Assembly (NCBI RefSeq): GCF_010685995.1
Contig: NZ_JAAGWK010000031.1
Span: 1 to 64,000 of the forward strand
From: Goekera deserti
Lineage (GTDB): Bacteria > Actinomycetota > Actinomycetes > Mycobacteriales > Geodermatophilaceae
Direction: 5' to 3'
Length of the DNA stretch: 64,000 nt
Under the pieces are notes generated by a model that worked only from the letters and a program-made list of their open reading frames with translations, was not told where the DNA came from and did no database searches. The position numbers were made by a program, and so were the translations under genes. Positions 33,255 to 41,763 of the stretch are shown here, one piece after another. Each line of letters opens with the position of its first letter. Position 1 is the stretch's first letter.

Positions 33255-33440
33255 GTGCCGTGGTCTCATGGGGGCCGAACTGCGACGGCAGTGGAGGAAG
33301 CCCGGTGCGAACCCGGCGCGGTCCCGCCACTGTGACCGGGGAGCCCGTCCCCACGCTCGACCACTGGCCCCCCGGGGCCGGGAAGGTCGGGGACGGGCGT
33401 CGATCCGGGAGCCAGGAGACTCCAGCCGTCGTCCCTGCGA
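33255..33440 (+). ncRNA. Adenosylcobalamin riboswitch
   Basis: The leader before cbiM contains the cobalamin aptamer. The core runs GAGGAAGCCCGGTGCGAA, CCCGGCGCGGTCCCGCCA and CTGTGACCGGGGAGC (33293-33345), including the B12-box. The 3' element GAGCCAGGAGACT (33409-33421) closes the junction. Outer boundaries are estimated. When AdoCbl binds, expression of the cobalt transporter downstream should fall. The element lies only in front of cbiM; none precedes eutB. Confidence 0.93.
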
Positions 33441-33471
33441 TTCCGGGCGTGGACACCCGGGAGAGGACGAC
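33428..33471 (+). promoter_or_regulatory. Expression-platform hairpin after the cobalamin aptamer
   Basis: GTCGTCC (33428-33434) pairs with GGACGAC (33465-33471), enclosing CCGGG (33443-33447) and CCCGG (33456-33460). The 5' arm overlaps the 3' end of the aptamer, so the hairpin and the ligand-bound fold may exclude each other. There is no clear ribosome binding site before the cbiM GTG at 33545. Confidence 0.45.
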
Positions 33472-33544
33472 CCCGTGCCACCCATCGCCCTGCCGCCGCG
33501 TGCCCTACCACCGAGCTCGGGCCGCACCACCCCGCCGGACACCC

Positions 33545-34297
33545 GTGCACATCGCTGAGGGCTTCCTGCCGCCGGCCCACGCCGTCGGCTGGACGATCGC
33601 CGCCGCACCGTTCGTGGTGCACGGCGCCCGCGCGGTCGCCACCGAGGTGCGCCGCAACCCGGAGTCCACGCTGCTGCTGGGGGCCGCCGGGGCCTTCACC
33701 TTCGTGCTGAGCGCGATCAAGCTGCCCTCGGTCACCGGGTCCTCCTCGCACCCGACCGGGACCGGGGCCGGGGCGATCCTGTTCCGGCCCCCGGTGATGG
33801 CGCTGCTCGGCACGGTGGTGCTGCTGTTCCAGGCGCTGCTGCTGGCCCACGGCGGGCTCACCACGCTGGGCGCCAACGCCTTCTCCATGGCCGTGGTCGG
33901 GCCCTGGGTGGGCTACGGCGCCTACCGGCTGACCCGCGCGCTGACCGGCAACCTGCTGGCGGCGGTCTTCGCCGGCATGGCCCTGGCCGACCTGGCCACC
34001 TACGTCACGACGTCGCTGCAGCTCGCCCTGGCCTTCCCGGACGCCGAGACCGGCTTCGCCGGCGCCGCGGTCAAGTTCCTCGGCGTCTTCGCCCTCACCC
34101 AGGTCCCGCTGGCGATCGGCGAGGGGCTGCTCGGCGTGCTGCTGTTCCGGGCGCTGATCAGCAACGCCCGGCCCGAGCTGGTGCGCCTGGGCGTGCTGCC
34201 CGCCGAGCCCGACGACGTCCTGCCCGACACCCCGGCCCCCGCGGGCACCTCCCCGGCCGCCCCCTCCACGGACGACGGCGACGGGGCGCACCGGTGA
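33545..34297 (+). CDS. cbiM: Cobalt ECF transporter substrate-binding membrane subunit CbiM
   Basis: A 250-residue membrane protein that binds Co(II). The start is fixed by the conserved N-terminus '[16 protein letters not shown]', where Met1 and His2 are metal ligands in this family. '[19 protein letters not shown]' supplies the second His (SSSHPTG), another hallmark. About six helices follow, with '[20 protein letters not shown]' and '[19 protein letters not shown]'. The tail is a Pro/Ala/Asp-rich extension of about 35 residues. It heads cbiMNQO behind the cobalamin riboswitch and overlaps cbiN by 4 bases. Cobalt rather than nickel is inferred from the riboswitch. Confidence 0.95.
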   Translation: MHIAEGFLPPAHAVGWTIAAAPFVVHGARAVATEVRRNPESTLLLGAAGAFTFVLSAIKLPSVTGSSSHPTGTGAGAILFRPPVMALLGTVVLLFQALLLAHGGLTTLGANAFSMAVVGPWVGYGAYRLTRALTGNLLAAVFAGMALADLATYVTTSLQLALAFPDAETGFAGAAVKFLGVFALTQVPLAIGEGLLGVLLFRALISNARPELVRLGVLPAEPDDVLPDTPAPAGTSPAAPSTDDGDGAHR

Positions 34298-34644
34298 CCC
34301 GCCGCCACCTGGTCACCGCCCTGCTGGTGCTGGCGGTGATCGCACTGTTCGCCGCCCCGTTGCTGCTCGACGGTGACGCCGGCTACGCCGGTACCGACAG
34401 CCAGGCCACCGCCGCGATCGAGGAGTCCGACCCCGGCTACCGGCCGTGGACCGAGCCGTTCTTCTCCCCCTCCTCGACCGAGGTCGAGTCGGGGCTGTTC
34501 GCGCTGCAGGCGGCACTCGGCGGCGGGGTCCTCGGGTACGTGCTCGGCCGGCTGCGGGGCCGGCGCGCCGCCCGGGACGCCACCGCGACGCCCACCACCG
34601 CACCGGTCCGCACCGCGCCCGAGGAGCAGGACCGGCACCGGTGA
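34294..34644 (+). CDS. cbiN: Cobalt transporter subunit CbiN
   Basis: A 116-residue protein with two helices: an N-terminal one ('[20 protein letters not shown]') and a second near 70-90 ('[20 protein letters not shown]'), separated by an extracytoplasmic loop '[19 protein letters not shown]' and '[17 protein letters not shown]'. The loop sequence with 'D.QA...I....P.Y.PW..P....S...ES.LF.LQA' is the CbiN pattern. CbiN assists metal loading of CbiM. GTGA overlaps join it to both neighbours. Confidence 0.92.
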   Translation: MTRRHLVTALLVLAVIALFAAPLLLDGDAGYAGTDSQATAAIEESDPGYRPWTEPFFSPSSTEVESGLFALQAALGGGVLGYVLGRLRGRRAARDATATPTTAPVRTAPEEQDRHR

Positions 34645-35387
34645 CCGGTCTGGCCGTCGACGACGCCGCGTGGGCCAGCGCCTGGCGCTCGCGCTCCCCC
34701 GGTGACAAGGCACTGCTCTCCCTGGGGCTGGTGCTGTGCGCCCTGCTGCTGCCGGTGTGGCCGGGCAGCGTGCTGGTCGGGCTGACCGCCGTGGCCCTCG
34801 CCCTGGGGCCGGCGCGGGTCCCGGCGCGCACGTTCGGCCGGGCGGTGCGGTTGCCGCTGGCCTTCGTGGCCGTCGGAGCGCTCACCTCGGTCGTGCAGCT
34901 CGGCGGCGGGCCGGGCTGGGCGCCGGACGCGGCACAGCGGGCCGGCGCGCTCGTCGGGCACGCCCTGGCCGGCGGTGCGGCGGTGCTGCTGCTGGCCACC
35001 ACGACACCGATGTCGGACCTGCTGCCCGCGCTGCGCCGGCTGCGGGTGCCGGCCGCGGTCGTCGAGGTCGCCTCGGTGACCTACCGGCTGCTGTTCGTGC
35101 TGCTGGAGAGCCTGCACACCATCCGCGAGGCGCAGACCGCCCGGATGGGCCACTCCACGGTGCGCCGCTCGTTCCGCTCCTCCGGCGTGCTGGCCGCCGC
35201 GGTGCTGACCCGCTCCTGGGACCGTGCCCGGCGGCTGCAGGACGGGCTGGCCGGCCGCGGCATGGTCGACGGCCTGCGGGTGCTGCCCGAGGTGCTGCCC
35301 AGCTCGCGGCGGTTCCTCGCCGCCACGGTGACCGGCCTGACCGCGATCGTCGTCGTCTCGCTGACCGTCGGGGGTGCTGCCGGATGA
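34641..35387 (+). CDS. cbiQ: Energy-coupling factor transmembrane subunit CbiQ
   Basis: A 248-residue membrane protein linking the substrate-binding subunit to the ATPase. It has '[20 protein letters not shown]' and further helices, and the coupling motifs of EcfT proteins '[17 protein letters not shown]' (A-R-G-like) and '[20 protein letters not shown]' that contact the ATPase. '[26 protein letters not shown]' (in parts) is typical of CbiQ. It overlaps cbiN and cbiO by 4 bases each. Confidence 0.93.
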   Translation: MTGLAVDDAAWASAWRSRSPGDKALLSLGLVLCALLLPVWPGSVLVGLTAVALALGPARVPARTFGRAVRLPLAFVAVGALTSVVQLGGGPGWAPDAAQRAGALVGHALAGGAAVLLLATTTPMSDLLPALRRLRVPAAVVEVASVTYRLLFVLLESLHTIREAQTARMGHSTVRRSFRSSGVLAAAVLTRSWDRARRLQDGLAGRGMVDGLRVLPEVLPSSRRFLAATVTGLTAIVVVSLTVGGAAG

Positions 35388-36244
35388 GCCACCACCACCT
35401 CGCCGCCACCGGCCTGGTCGTCGGCTACACCCGGGGCACCCGGGTGCTGGACGGCGCCTCGCTCAGCATCCCGGAAGGCCGCCGGCTGGCGCTGCTCGGC
35501 GCCAACGGCTCGGGCAAGACGACGCTGCTGCGCTGCCTGTCCGGCGCGTTGGAGCCGGCACGCGGGCAGGTCACCGTCGACGGTGTCGCCGTGGCGCGCT
35601 CCCGGCGCGGCCTGCAGGCGCACCGGCAGGTGGTGCAGCTGGTGCTGCAGGACCCGGACGACCAGCTGTTCAGCGCCTCGGTGGCCCAGGACGTGTCGTT
35701 CGGGCCGCTGAACCTCGGGCTGCCGGAGCCTGCGGTGCGCGAGCGCGTCGCGGAGGCCCTGGAGCTGCTCGGCGTCGGGGGGCTGGCGTCCCGGCCCACG
35801 CACCAGCTGTCCTTCGGCGAGCGCAAGCGGGTGGCCATCGCCGGGGCGGTGGCGATGCGCCCGTGCGTGCTGCTGCTGGACGAGCCGACCGCCGGACTCG
35901 ACCCCACGGCGGTGACCGAGGCGCTGGCCGCGCTGGCCCGGCTGGGCGCCTCGGGCTCCACGGTGGTGCTGAGCACCCACGACGTCGACCTGGCGCTGGC
36001 CTGGGCGGACGAGGTCGCCGTCGTCGTCGGCGGGCAGGTGGTGCAGGGCCGCCCGGACGACGTGCTCGGAGACGACGAGCTGCTCGCGCGGGCCCGGCTG
36101 GACCGGCCCTGGACGCTCACCCTCGGTGCACGCCTGCAGGAGCTGGGCCTGTTGCCCGCCGGCCCGCTGCCCCGGGACGTGCCCGGGCTGCTCGCCGCGC
36201 TGCCCACCGCGGTGGGCGCGCAGCTGCCGACCTCGGCTCAGTAG
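35384..36244 (+). CDS. cbiO: Cobalt ECF transporter ATPase CbiO
   Basis: A 286-residue ABC ATPase. Walker A '[15 protein letters not shown]', Q-loop '[22 protein letters not shown]' (in parts; the QDPDDQLF sequence is characteristic of CbiO/EcfA), signature '[17 protein letters not shown]' (F replaces the first G of LSGGE, common in this family), Walker B '[14 protein letters not shown]' and the H-loop '[13 protein letters not shown]'. Complete motifs indicate an active subunit. The gene ends in a 17-bp tandem duplication shared with the convergent gene. Confidence 0.94.
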   Translation: MSHHHLAATGLVVGYTRGTRVLDGASLSIPEGRRLALLGANGSGKTTLLRCLSGALEPARGQVTVDGVAVARSRRGLQAHRQVVQLVLQDPDDQLFSASVAQDVSFGPLNLGLPEPAVRERVAEALELLGVGGLASRPTHQLSFGERKRVAIAGAVAMRPCVLLLDEPTAGLDPTAVTEALAALARLGASGSTVVLSTHDVDLALAWADEVAVVVGGQVVQGRPDDVLGDDELLARARLDRPWTLTLGARLQELGLLPAGPLPRDVPGLLAALPTAVGAQLPTSAQ

Positions 36245-36265
36245 AAGACTCGGCTCAGTAGAAGA
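36232..36265. repeat. 17-bp perfect tandem duplication at the cbiO 3' end
   Basis: CTCGGCTCAGTAGAAGA occurs twice in direct succession (36232-36248 and 36249-36265). The first copy carries the cbiO stop codon, the second carries the stop codon of the convergent gene, which therefore ends at nearly the same sequence on the other strand. Confidence 0.95.
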
Positions 36266-36929
36266 TCCGGGTCGCCGGGGAGCCGAGGCCCCACATGGCG
36301 TTCATCCGGTCGGCGGTGTGGTCGTAGGCGGCTTCCTCGGCCCGGGTGAGCGCGAGGTCGCGGCCGGGTGGGTTGCCCGAGAGCCGGGCGACGAGCAGCT
36401 GGGTCTGCTCGGTGTCGGCCAGGTCGAGCAGGCCTGCGACCCGGGCGATCTGGGAGACCAGCTCGGTGCGGTGCACCGGGTGCCGGGGGTCGGTGCTCAG
36501 GGTGTGCGCGTACCCGTCGACCACGCCGGCGACGTCCCGGTCCAGGCCGGGGTTGCCCAGCGCCTGGGCGGTGAGCGAGAGGGTGCGGATGTCGGCGAGC
36601 GGCAGCACGAGCACGCTGAGCGGCGCCCGCGCGTGGGAGCCGTCGGGGGCCAGCAGGCGGCCGTGCTCGGGACCCAGCGACTGGGTGGGCGTGAGCGCCT
36701 CGATGAGCCGCTGCACGGCGCCGAGGGCGACCTGACCGGCCAGCGGGGCGGGCAGCTGCAGCGGCTGGCGCTCCAGCGGCGGGTCCTCCTCGTCGTCGGA
36801 CTCCCAGGTGGCGAGCGCGCAGAGCAGCTCCTCCAGCGTGGCCAGGGGCGGCAGGAACTCACCGTCGAGGTCGACGACCAGCACGGTGCGCTCGGCGCGG
36901 TGGCCAGCGTGCTCGGAACGGCCGCTCAT
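36255..36929 (-). CDS. Conserved-looking protein of unknown function
   Basis: A 224-residue soluble protein I do not recognise. The ATG at 36929 follows GGAGGAGCGCAGGG. The N-terminal third reads 'RTVLVVDLDGEFLPPLATLEE' and 'LCALATWESDDEEDPP', the middle 'LPAPLAGQVALGAVQRLIEAL', and the C-terminal third is charged and helical ('LTRAEEAAYDHTADRMNAMWG'). The opening strand followed by LDGE could hint at a HAD-like or GTPase-like start, but no further motif supports either. Base composition and codon use match the neighbours, so it is probably a real gene. It lies convergent to cbiO and divergent from the antiporter. Confidence 0.7.
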   Translation of the reverse strand: MSGRSEHAGHRAERTVLVVDLDGEFLPPLATLEELLCALATWESDDEEDPPLERQPLQLPAPLAGQVALGAVQRLIEALTPTQSLGPEHGRLLAPDGSHARAPLSVLVLPLADIRTLSLTAQALGNPGLDRDVAGVVDGYAHTLSTDPRHPVHRTELVSQIARVAGLLDLADTEQTQLLVARLSGNPPGRDLALTRAEEAAYDHTADRMNAMWGLGSPATRIFY

Positions 36930-37038
36930 CCCTGCGCTCCTCCAGTTCCTCGTCCTCGTGTCAGTGTGCGCGCGGGGTACGACGGTCCGCGCCTGCAGCA
37001 GCGCCTCCCGTGCACCCGCGCGGCGACGCACCGTGCGG

Positions 37039-37075
37039 GCTGGCCGCCCCGCACGGGGGGAACGGGGCGGCCAGC
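37039..37075. other. Perfect 13-bp hairpin between divergent genes
   Basis: GCTGGCCGCCCCG (37039-37051) and CGGGGCGGCCAGC (37063-37075) form a mismatch-free stem with an 11-base loop. It lies in the 304-base interval between the starts of two divergent genes (36929 and 37234), where a terminator is not expected. It may be a regulatory site or end a small transcript. Nothing else in this interval is recognisable. Confidence 0.6.
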
Positions 37076-37233
37076 TGCCCTGCACTCTCCCGGCACCGTG
37101 ACCTGCCCGTCCAGCGCGCCGGAGGTCGCCTCACCCGTCCGACGGAGGCCCACCGGGACGGGCCCGCGCGGCTTGGCATCATGACCGGCGAGGCGCCTCC
37201 GGCCACGGGGTGCCGCCCTGGCGAGGAGAACCC

Positions 37234-38868
37234 ATGACCGGCCCCGAGGTGCTGGCGCTGGTGGTGGGGGCGGTGACCGTCGCCGCGCTGGCCCGCCGCC
37301 TCGGCCGCCAGGCCCCGCTGCTGCTGGTGCTCGTCGGCTTCGCGGTCAGCTTCCTGCCCGGCGTCCCGCAGCTGGAGATCGACGGGGAGCTGCTGCTCGC
37401 CGTCGTGCTGCCGCCGCTGCTGTACTCCGCGGCGCTCGGGGTGTCCTACCGCGGGTTCCGGGCGCTGATCGCACCGATCGTGCAGCTGGGCGTCGTGCTG
37501 GTGGTGGTCACCGCCGTCGTGGTGGCCCTGGTGGCGCACTGGGTGGTGCCCGGCCTCCCGCTGCCGGCGGCCCTCGTGCTGGGCGCGGTGGTCGCGCCGC
37601 CGGACGCGGTGTCCGCCGCGGCGATCGGGCGCCGGCTCGGCCTGCCCCGGCCGGTGATGACCGTGCTGTCCGGGGAGAGCCTGATCAACGACGCCGCCTC
37701 CCTGACCTTCTACAAGGTGGCCCTGGTGGCCGCGGTCGGTGCCGGCACCGGTGGCGGTCTCGGGGTGGACTGGACCGATGCCGGGCGCACCTTCGCGCTG
37801 GCCGTCGTCGCCGGGGTGGCCACCGGGCTGGCCGTCGGCGTGCTGGTGCACGCGGTGCGGCTGCGGCTGGACGACCCGGTGGTGGAGTCGGTCGTCGGCC
37901 TGCTCGTGCCCTTCGCGGCCTACCTGCTGGCCGAGGAGCTGTCCGGGTCCGGCGTGCTGGCCGTCGTCGCCGCGGGGCTGTACCTGGGGCACCGCTCGCC
38001 GGAGGCCGGGTACGCCAGCCGGCTGCAGGAGCGGCCTCTCTGGGCCTCGCTGGACCTGCTGCTCGAGGCGGTGGTGTTCGCCCTGATCGGCCTGCAGCTG
38101 CGCCAGGTCGCCGAGGCGCTGCAGGCCTCCGAGCGCTCCAACGCCTCGCTGATCGGCGCCGCGCTGGCGGTGCTGGCCACCGCGGTCGTCGTCCGGCCGC
38201 TGTTCGTGTTCGGCATGCAGGCCCTGCGGCGGGGGCCGTGGCCCCGGCGCCGCGGGAGCCGGCCACCACGGGCCAGCTGGCAGCAGCAGGCGGTGCTGTC
38301 CTGGACCGGGATGCGCGGGGTGGTCACGCTCGCTGCCGCGGCCGCGGTGCCGGCGAGCTTCCCGGAACGGGACGTGCTGCAGCTGCTGGCCTACACGGTC
38401 ACCATCGGCACCCTGCTGCTGCAGGGGCTGACCCTGCCCTGGGTGATCGACCGGCTGGACGTGCGCGACCCCGGTCAGGCGGCCCGGGACGCCGAGGCGG
38501 AGGCGCACGTGGCCGAACGCGCCACCGCCGCGGCGCTGATCCGGATCGCCGAGCTGGAGGCCGAGCTCGCCGAGCGGGTGGGCGCGGAACGGGCCGCCGA
38601 GGTGGCCGGGCGGATCCGCGCCCCCCTGCAGGCCCGCAGCCGGATGCTCACCCAGGCGGTGCGCGCGGAGGAGGACGAGGCCGCACGCTCGCGCGGCCGG
38701 GCCCAGGTGTTCCGCCGGGCACGGCAGGAGGTCCTCCAGGCCCAGCGCCGGGTGCTGAAGGAGGAACGGGACAAGGGCCACGTCAGTGACGAGGTGATGC
38801 GGGCGGTGCTGCAGGAGCTGGACTACGAGGAGGCTGCGACGGCGAGCTCCTGGGTGGGTCGGCTGTGA
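37234..38868 (+). CDS. CPA1-family Na+/H+ antiporter
   Basis: A 544-residue membrane protein exchanging Na+ (or K+) for H+. About eleven helices span residues 1-410. Family motifs are 'LAVVLPPLLYSAALGVSYR', 'LGAVVAPPDAVSAAAIGRRL' (the PPD...A region before the ion site), 'LSGESLINDAASLTFYKVAL' with the essential Asp of 'ND', and 'LSWTGMRGVVTLAAAAAVP'. A 120-residue charged cytoplasmic tail forms coiled-coils ('IAELEAELAERVGAERAAEV'), a likely regulatory part. The ATG follows GAGGAGAA. Confidence 0.93.
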   Translation: MTGPEVLALVVGAVTVAALARRLGRQAPLLLVLVGFAVSFLPGVPQLEIDGELLLAVVLPPLLYSAALGVSYRGFRALIAPIVQLGVVLVVVTAVVVALVAHWVVPGLPLPAALVLGAVVAPPDAVSAAAIGRRLGLPRPVMTVLSGESLINDAASLTFYKVALVAAVGAGTGGGLGVDWTDAGRTFALAVVAGVATGLAVGVLVHAVRLRLDDPVVESVVGLLVPFAAYLLAEELSGSGVLAVVAAGLYLGHRSPEAGYASRLQERPLWASLDLLLEAVVFALIGLQLRQVAEALQASERSNASLIGAALAVLATAVVVRPLFVFGMQALRRGPWPRRRGSRPPRASWQQQAVLSWTGMRGVVTLAAAAAVPASFPERDVLQLLAYTVTIGTLLLQGLTLPWVIDRLDVRDPGQAARDAEAEAHVAERATAAALIRIAELEAELAERVGAERAAEVAGRIRAPLQARSRMLTQAVRAEEDEAARSRGRAQVFRRARQEVLQAQRRVLKEERDKGHVSDEVMRAVLQELDYEEAATASSWVGRL

Positions 38869-38950
38869 CCGCACGCGCCCCGCACGCCGGCCCGGACGGC
38901 TGGCGGTACTGACCCGGTCCCCCTCTCTCACGGACTCGCCGGCGCGCCTA

Positions 38951-38980
38951 TTCACTTGGTGTGTACTCGTCGTGTAGACA
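38951..38980 (+). promoter_or_regulatory. Leaderless promoter of the padR-ABC operon
   Basis: TTCACT (38951-38956) and TAGACA (38975-38980), spacer 18. The -10 box ends 6 bases before the ATG at 38987, and there is no ribosome binding site, so the message is probably leaderless. GTGTA occurs twice within the spacer/-10 region (38961-38965, 38972-38976) and may be part of a PadR site. Confidence 0.55.
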
Positions 38981-38986
38981 GTCGGC

Positions 38987-39526
38987 ATGTCGTTGACCGA
39001 GCTCCACCTCGCCCTGCTGGCCGGTGCCCCGCGGCACGGCTACGACATCAAGCAGGAGCACGACGCGTGGTTCCCCGACAGCCGGCCGCTGCCGTTCGGG
39101 CAGGTGTACGCGACGCTGGCCCGGCTGCAGCGCGACGGGCTGGCCGAGGTGGTCGAGACCCGGGTGGACGGCGGCCCGGAGCGCACCGTCTACGCCCTCA
39201 CCGCCGAGGGCGAGCAGCGCCTGCGCACCTGGCTGGCCGAGCCCGCGCCCCCGACCGGGACCGGCGCCGAGGAGATCGTCCGCAAGACCATCGCCGCGCT
39301 GCACACCGGCATCGACGTCCAGGGCTACGTTGCCCGCCAGCGCACCGCGCACCTGCGCCGGATGCGCGAGCTGGGACAGGTGCCGGCCGGCGCCGGGCCG
39401 GCCGAGCGGCTGGTGCGCGAGCACCTGGTGGCCCACCTGGACGCCGACCTGCGCTGGCTGGACCTGGCCACCGACCTGCTCCGCACGCCGTCCCCCCGCC
39501 CGACGCCCGAGAGGACCAGCTCATGA
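38987..39526 (+). CDS. PadR-family transcriptional regulator
   Basis: A 179-residue repressor. The winged HTH is 'LHLALLAGAPRHGYDIKQEH', 'PFGQVYATLARLQRDGLAEV', 'GGPERTVYALTAEGEQRLRTWL', the exact PadR layout. The C-terminal helices ('IVRKTIAALHTGIDV', 'VAHLDADLRWLDLATDLL') form the dimerisation domain (Vir_act_alpha_C type). It overlaps the ABC ATPase gene by 4 bases (ATGA) and so almost certainly regulates this exporter operon, as PadR/LmrR proteins do with drug or peptide transporters. Confidence 0.92.
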   Translation: MSLTELHLALLAGAPRHGYDIKQEHDAWFPDSRPLPFGQVYATLARLQRDGLAEVVETRVDGGPERTVYALTAEGEQRLRTWLAEPAPPTGTGAEEIVRKTIAALHTGIDVQGYVARQRTAHLRRMRELGQVPAGAGPAERLVREHLVAHLDADLRWLDLATDLLRTPSPRPTPERTSS

Positions 39527-40203
39527 CCAGCAGCGCGCTCACCCTGTCCGGGGTCAGCCACTCCTACGGCCGGACCCAGGCCCTGCGCGACGTGAGCCTG
39601 AGCGTGGCACCGGGCGAGGTCGTGGCGGTGACCGGCCCCAGCGGCTGCGGCAAGTCGACGCTGCTGCTGATCGCCGCCGGCGTGCTGCGCGCCCAGAGTG
39701 GTCGGGTCACCGTCGCCGGCACCGACCTCTCCGGTGCCGACGACACCGCCCGGGCGCTGGTGCGCCGCAGGTCCGTGGGCCTGGTGCTGCAGTTCGGCCA
39801 GCTGGTGCCCGACCTGCCGGTGCTGGACAACGTCGCGCTGCCGCTGCTGCTGGAGGGCCACCCGCCGGCCGACGCCCGGGCCGCGGCCGCGGGCTGGCTG
39901 GACCGGGTCGGTCTCGCGGTCGGCCCGGCGACGCTGCCGGCGGAGCTCTCCGGTGGTCAGACCCAGCTCGCCGCGGCCGCCCGGGCCCTGGTGCACGGCC
40001 CGGCCCTGCTGCTGGCCGACGAGCCCACCGCCAGCCTGGACACCCGGTCGGGGCGGGCACTGCTGGAGCTGATGGTGAGCACCACCGTGGCTGCCGGCGG
40101 GTCGGTGCTGCTGGTCACCCACGACAACACCGTGGCCGCGCGGGCCGACCGCGAGGTCCGGCTGCGCGACGGTGTGATCGAGCACGAGGTGGCCCTCTCG
40201 TGA
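39523..40203 (+). CDS. ABC transporter ATP-binding protein (MacB/LolD-like)
   Basis: A 226-residue ATPase. Walker A 'VTGPSGCGKSTLLLIAAG', Q-loop 'VGLVLQFGQLVPDLPVLDNV', signature 'LSGGQTQLAAAARALVHGP', Walker B 'LLLADEPTASLDTRSG', H-loop 'LVTHDNTVAARAD'. The usual 'QQQRVAIARAL' after the signature is altered (QTQLAAAARAL), losing the conserved Arg, but the core LSGGQ is intact. It pairs with the FtsX-like permease downstream (4-base overlap). Confidence 0.93.
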   Translation: MTSSALTLSGVSHSYGRTQALRDVSLSVAPGEVVAVTGPSGCGKSTLLLIAAGVLRAQSGRVTVAGTDLSGADDTARALVRRRSVGLVLQFGQLVPDLPVLDNVALPLLLEGHPPADARAAAAGWLDRVGLAVGPATLPAELSGGQTQLAAAARALVHGPALLLADEPTASLDTRSGRALLELMVSTTVAAGGSVLLVTHDNTVAARADREVRLRDGVIEHEVALS

Positions 40204-41537
40204 AGACCTCGACCGCCTGGCTGATCGCCCGGCCCCGGACGTCGGCCGGGCGCACCCGCGCCCTGCTCGTCGCCGGTGGGGCCGCCACTGGGGGCGGGCT
40301 GCTGATGACCGCGGCCGGCGTGCTGCGGGTGCCCGGCCAGACCTTCGAGTACGCGGCTGACGGCAGCTACACGTCTTTCTCGACCGGTGAGTACTCCGCG
40401 CTCGCGGTGCAGGCGGGGCTGCGGCCGGGACTGCTCACCGGGATCCTGCTGCTGGTGCTGCCCTCGCTCGCGCTCACCTGGCAGGCGGTGACCACCGGCA
40501 GCGCCCGGCGGGCGGCCGTGCACGAGGGGCTGCGGCTGAGCGGCGCGGGTCCGGCCGACCTGCGCCGGGTGGCGGTGCTGGAGCCCGCGGTCGCCGGGGT
40601 GGCCGGGGGGCTGCTGGCCGGCCCGGTGTACCTGCTGCTCTGGCTTCTGCTGCACGTCGCCGCTCCGCCGAGTGCGCGGCTGCTGCCCGGGCTGTCGCCG
40701 TGGGACGCCGCCTCCTGGCTGGTCGTCGTCGTGCTCACCGCGCTCGTCGCCGGCGCGGCGGGGGCGTACGCGGCCACACCGCGGGCCCGGCGGCCGGTGC
40801 GAGCCTGGCCACGGCTGCTGACCGTGGCGGCTGGGGTCGCCGCCTTCATCGCGGTGGTCACCTCCCCCCGCGACCTGGACCAGCGCGCACTCGAGACCAC
40901 GCTGAACTGTGTCGCACTGACCGTCCTGGCCCTGGGCCTGCTCTCCACCGGGGCCCTGTGGGTGAACTCGCGAGCAACCCGCCTGGCCCGCTCCGGGACG
41001 GCGGTCGACGTGCTCGCCGCCGGGGGCCTGCGCACCCTGGCCGGGCCCGCCGGGCGCACGGCGGGCACCACCTGCGTGGCCGGCCTGACCCTGGGGGTGG
41101 CGGGCTCGCTGACCGGGGCCCTGCTGGGGCCCGACCTCTCGCTGGCCGAGAACGTGCCCGCTCTGGTGCTCACCTGCACCGCCGCCCTGCTGGCCGTGCT
41201 GGCCGCCATGACCGCCATGGCGCTGGCCGCCACCGACGACCTGGTCACCACCAGCCGCGCGGTCGCCTCGACCGCGGCACTCGGCGCGGAGCCCGCCGTG
41301 CTGGAGCAGGTGCAGCGGCGCCGGCTGGCCGTGGTCACCACCGGCCCGCTCGTGGCCGGCACCGCGCTGGGTGGCCTCTACGGCCTGCTCGACCAGAGCC
41401 TGACCGCGGTGGCCGGCGCCCTGCTGACCATCGGGCTGTCGGTGCTGCTGGCGCGGGCGATCACCGCAGCGGTGCTCCGGGTGCTGCGGCCGCGGATCGC
41501 CCGGGCCGCGGCGCCGTCGTGGCTGCGGGTGGCCTGA
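40200..41537 (+). CDS. FtsX-like ABC transporter permease
   Basis: A 445-residue membrane protein with about eight to ten helices in two halves, e.g. 'LLTGILLLVLPSLALTWQAV', 'VAGVAGGLLAGPVYLLLWLL', 'WLVVVVLTALVAGAAGAYAA', and a second half ending 'LTIGLSVLLARAITAAVLRVL'. 'AAVHEGLRLSGAGPADLRRVAVLEP' (in parts) is the coupling region (LRL.GA....RR....E) typical of FtsX-type permeases. With the ATPase it forms an exporter; the substrate may be an antimicrobial or lipid given PadR control. Confidence 0.87.
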   Translation: MKTSTAWLIARPRTSAGRTRALLVAGGAATGGGLLMTAAGVLRVPGQTFEYAADGSYTSFSTGEYSALAVQAGLRPGLLTGILLLVLPSLALTWQAVTTGSARRAAVHEGLRLSGAGPADLRRVAVLEPAVAGVAGGLLAGPVYLLLWLLLHVAAPPSARLLPGLSPWDAASWLVVVVLTALVAGAAGAYAATPRARRPVRAWPRLLTVAAGVAAFIAVVTSPRDLDQRALETTLNCVALTVLALGLLSTGALWVNSRATRLARSGTAVDVLAAGGLRTLAGPAGRTAGTTCVAGLTLGVAGSLTGALLGPDLSLAENVPALVLTCTAALLAVLAAMTAMALAATDDLVTTSRAVASTAALGAEPAVLEQVQRRRLAVVTTGPLVAGTALGGLYGLLDQSLTAVAGALLTIGLSVLLARAITAAVLRVLRPRIARAAAPSWLRVA

Positions 41538-41740
41538 TGCGCGCCGACCGGCGGGACCCGGGACAGGCCCAGCCGTCCGAGCCGGCCACCGTCACCGCGG
41601 CACGGCAGCTCGCCGACGAGGCGCGTGCGACCTGGCGCACGCCCCGCCCGCCACGCTCCCGTCCGGTCCGCCTGGCGCGGCAGGCAGCCCGCGCCCGCGC
41701 GTCGGCCCTGCGCGCCGAGCCACCTGGCCGGGACACCTGA
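41537..41740 (+). CDS. Small basic hypothetical protein at the operon end
   Basis: A 67-residue reading frame whose ATG overlaps the permease stop (TGATG), so it would be translationally coupled. The sequence is Arg/Ala/Pro-rich ('ARQLADEARATWRTPRPPRS', 'PVRLARQAARARASALRAEP') without a recognisable domain. The composition could also arise from non-coding GC-rich DNA. I keep it because of the tight coupling and absence of any other explanation for the 200 bases. Confidence 0.42.
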   Translation: MRADRRDPGQAQPSEPATVTAARQLADEARATWRTPRPPRSRPVRLARQAARARASALRAEPPGRDT

Positions 41741-41763
41741 CCGGAGCACGGCCTACCCGCTGA

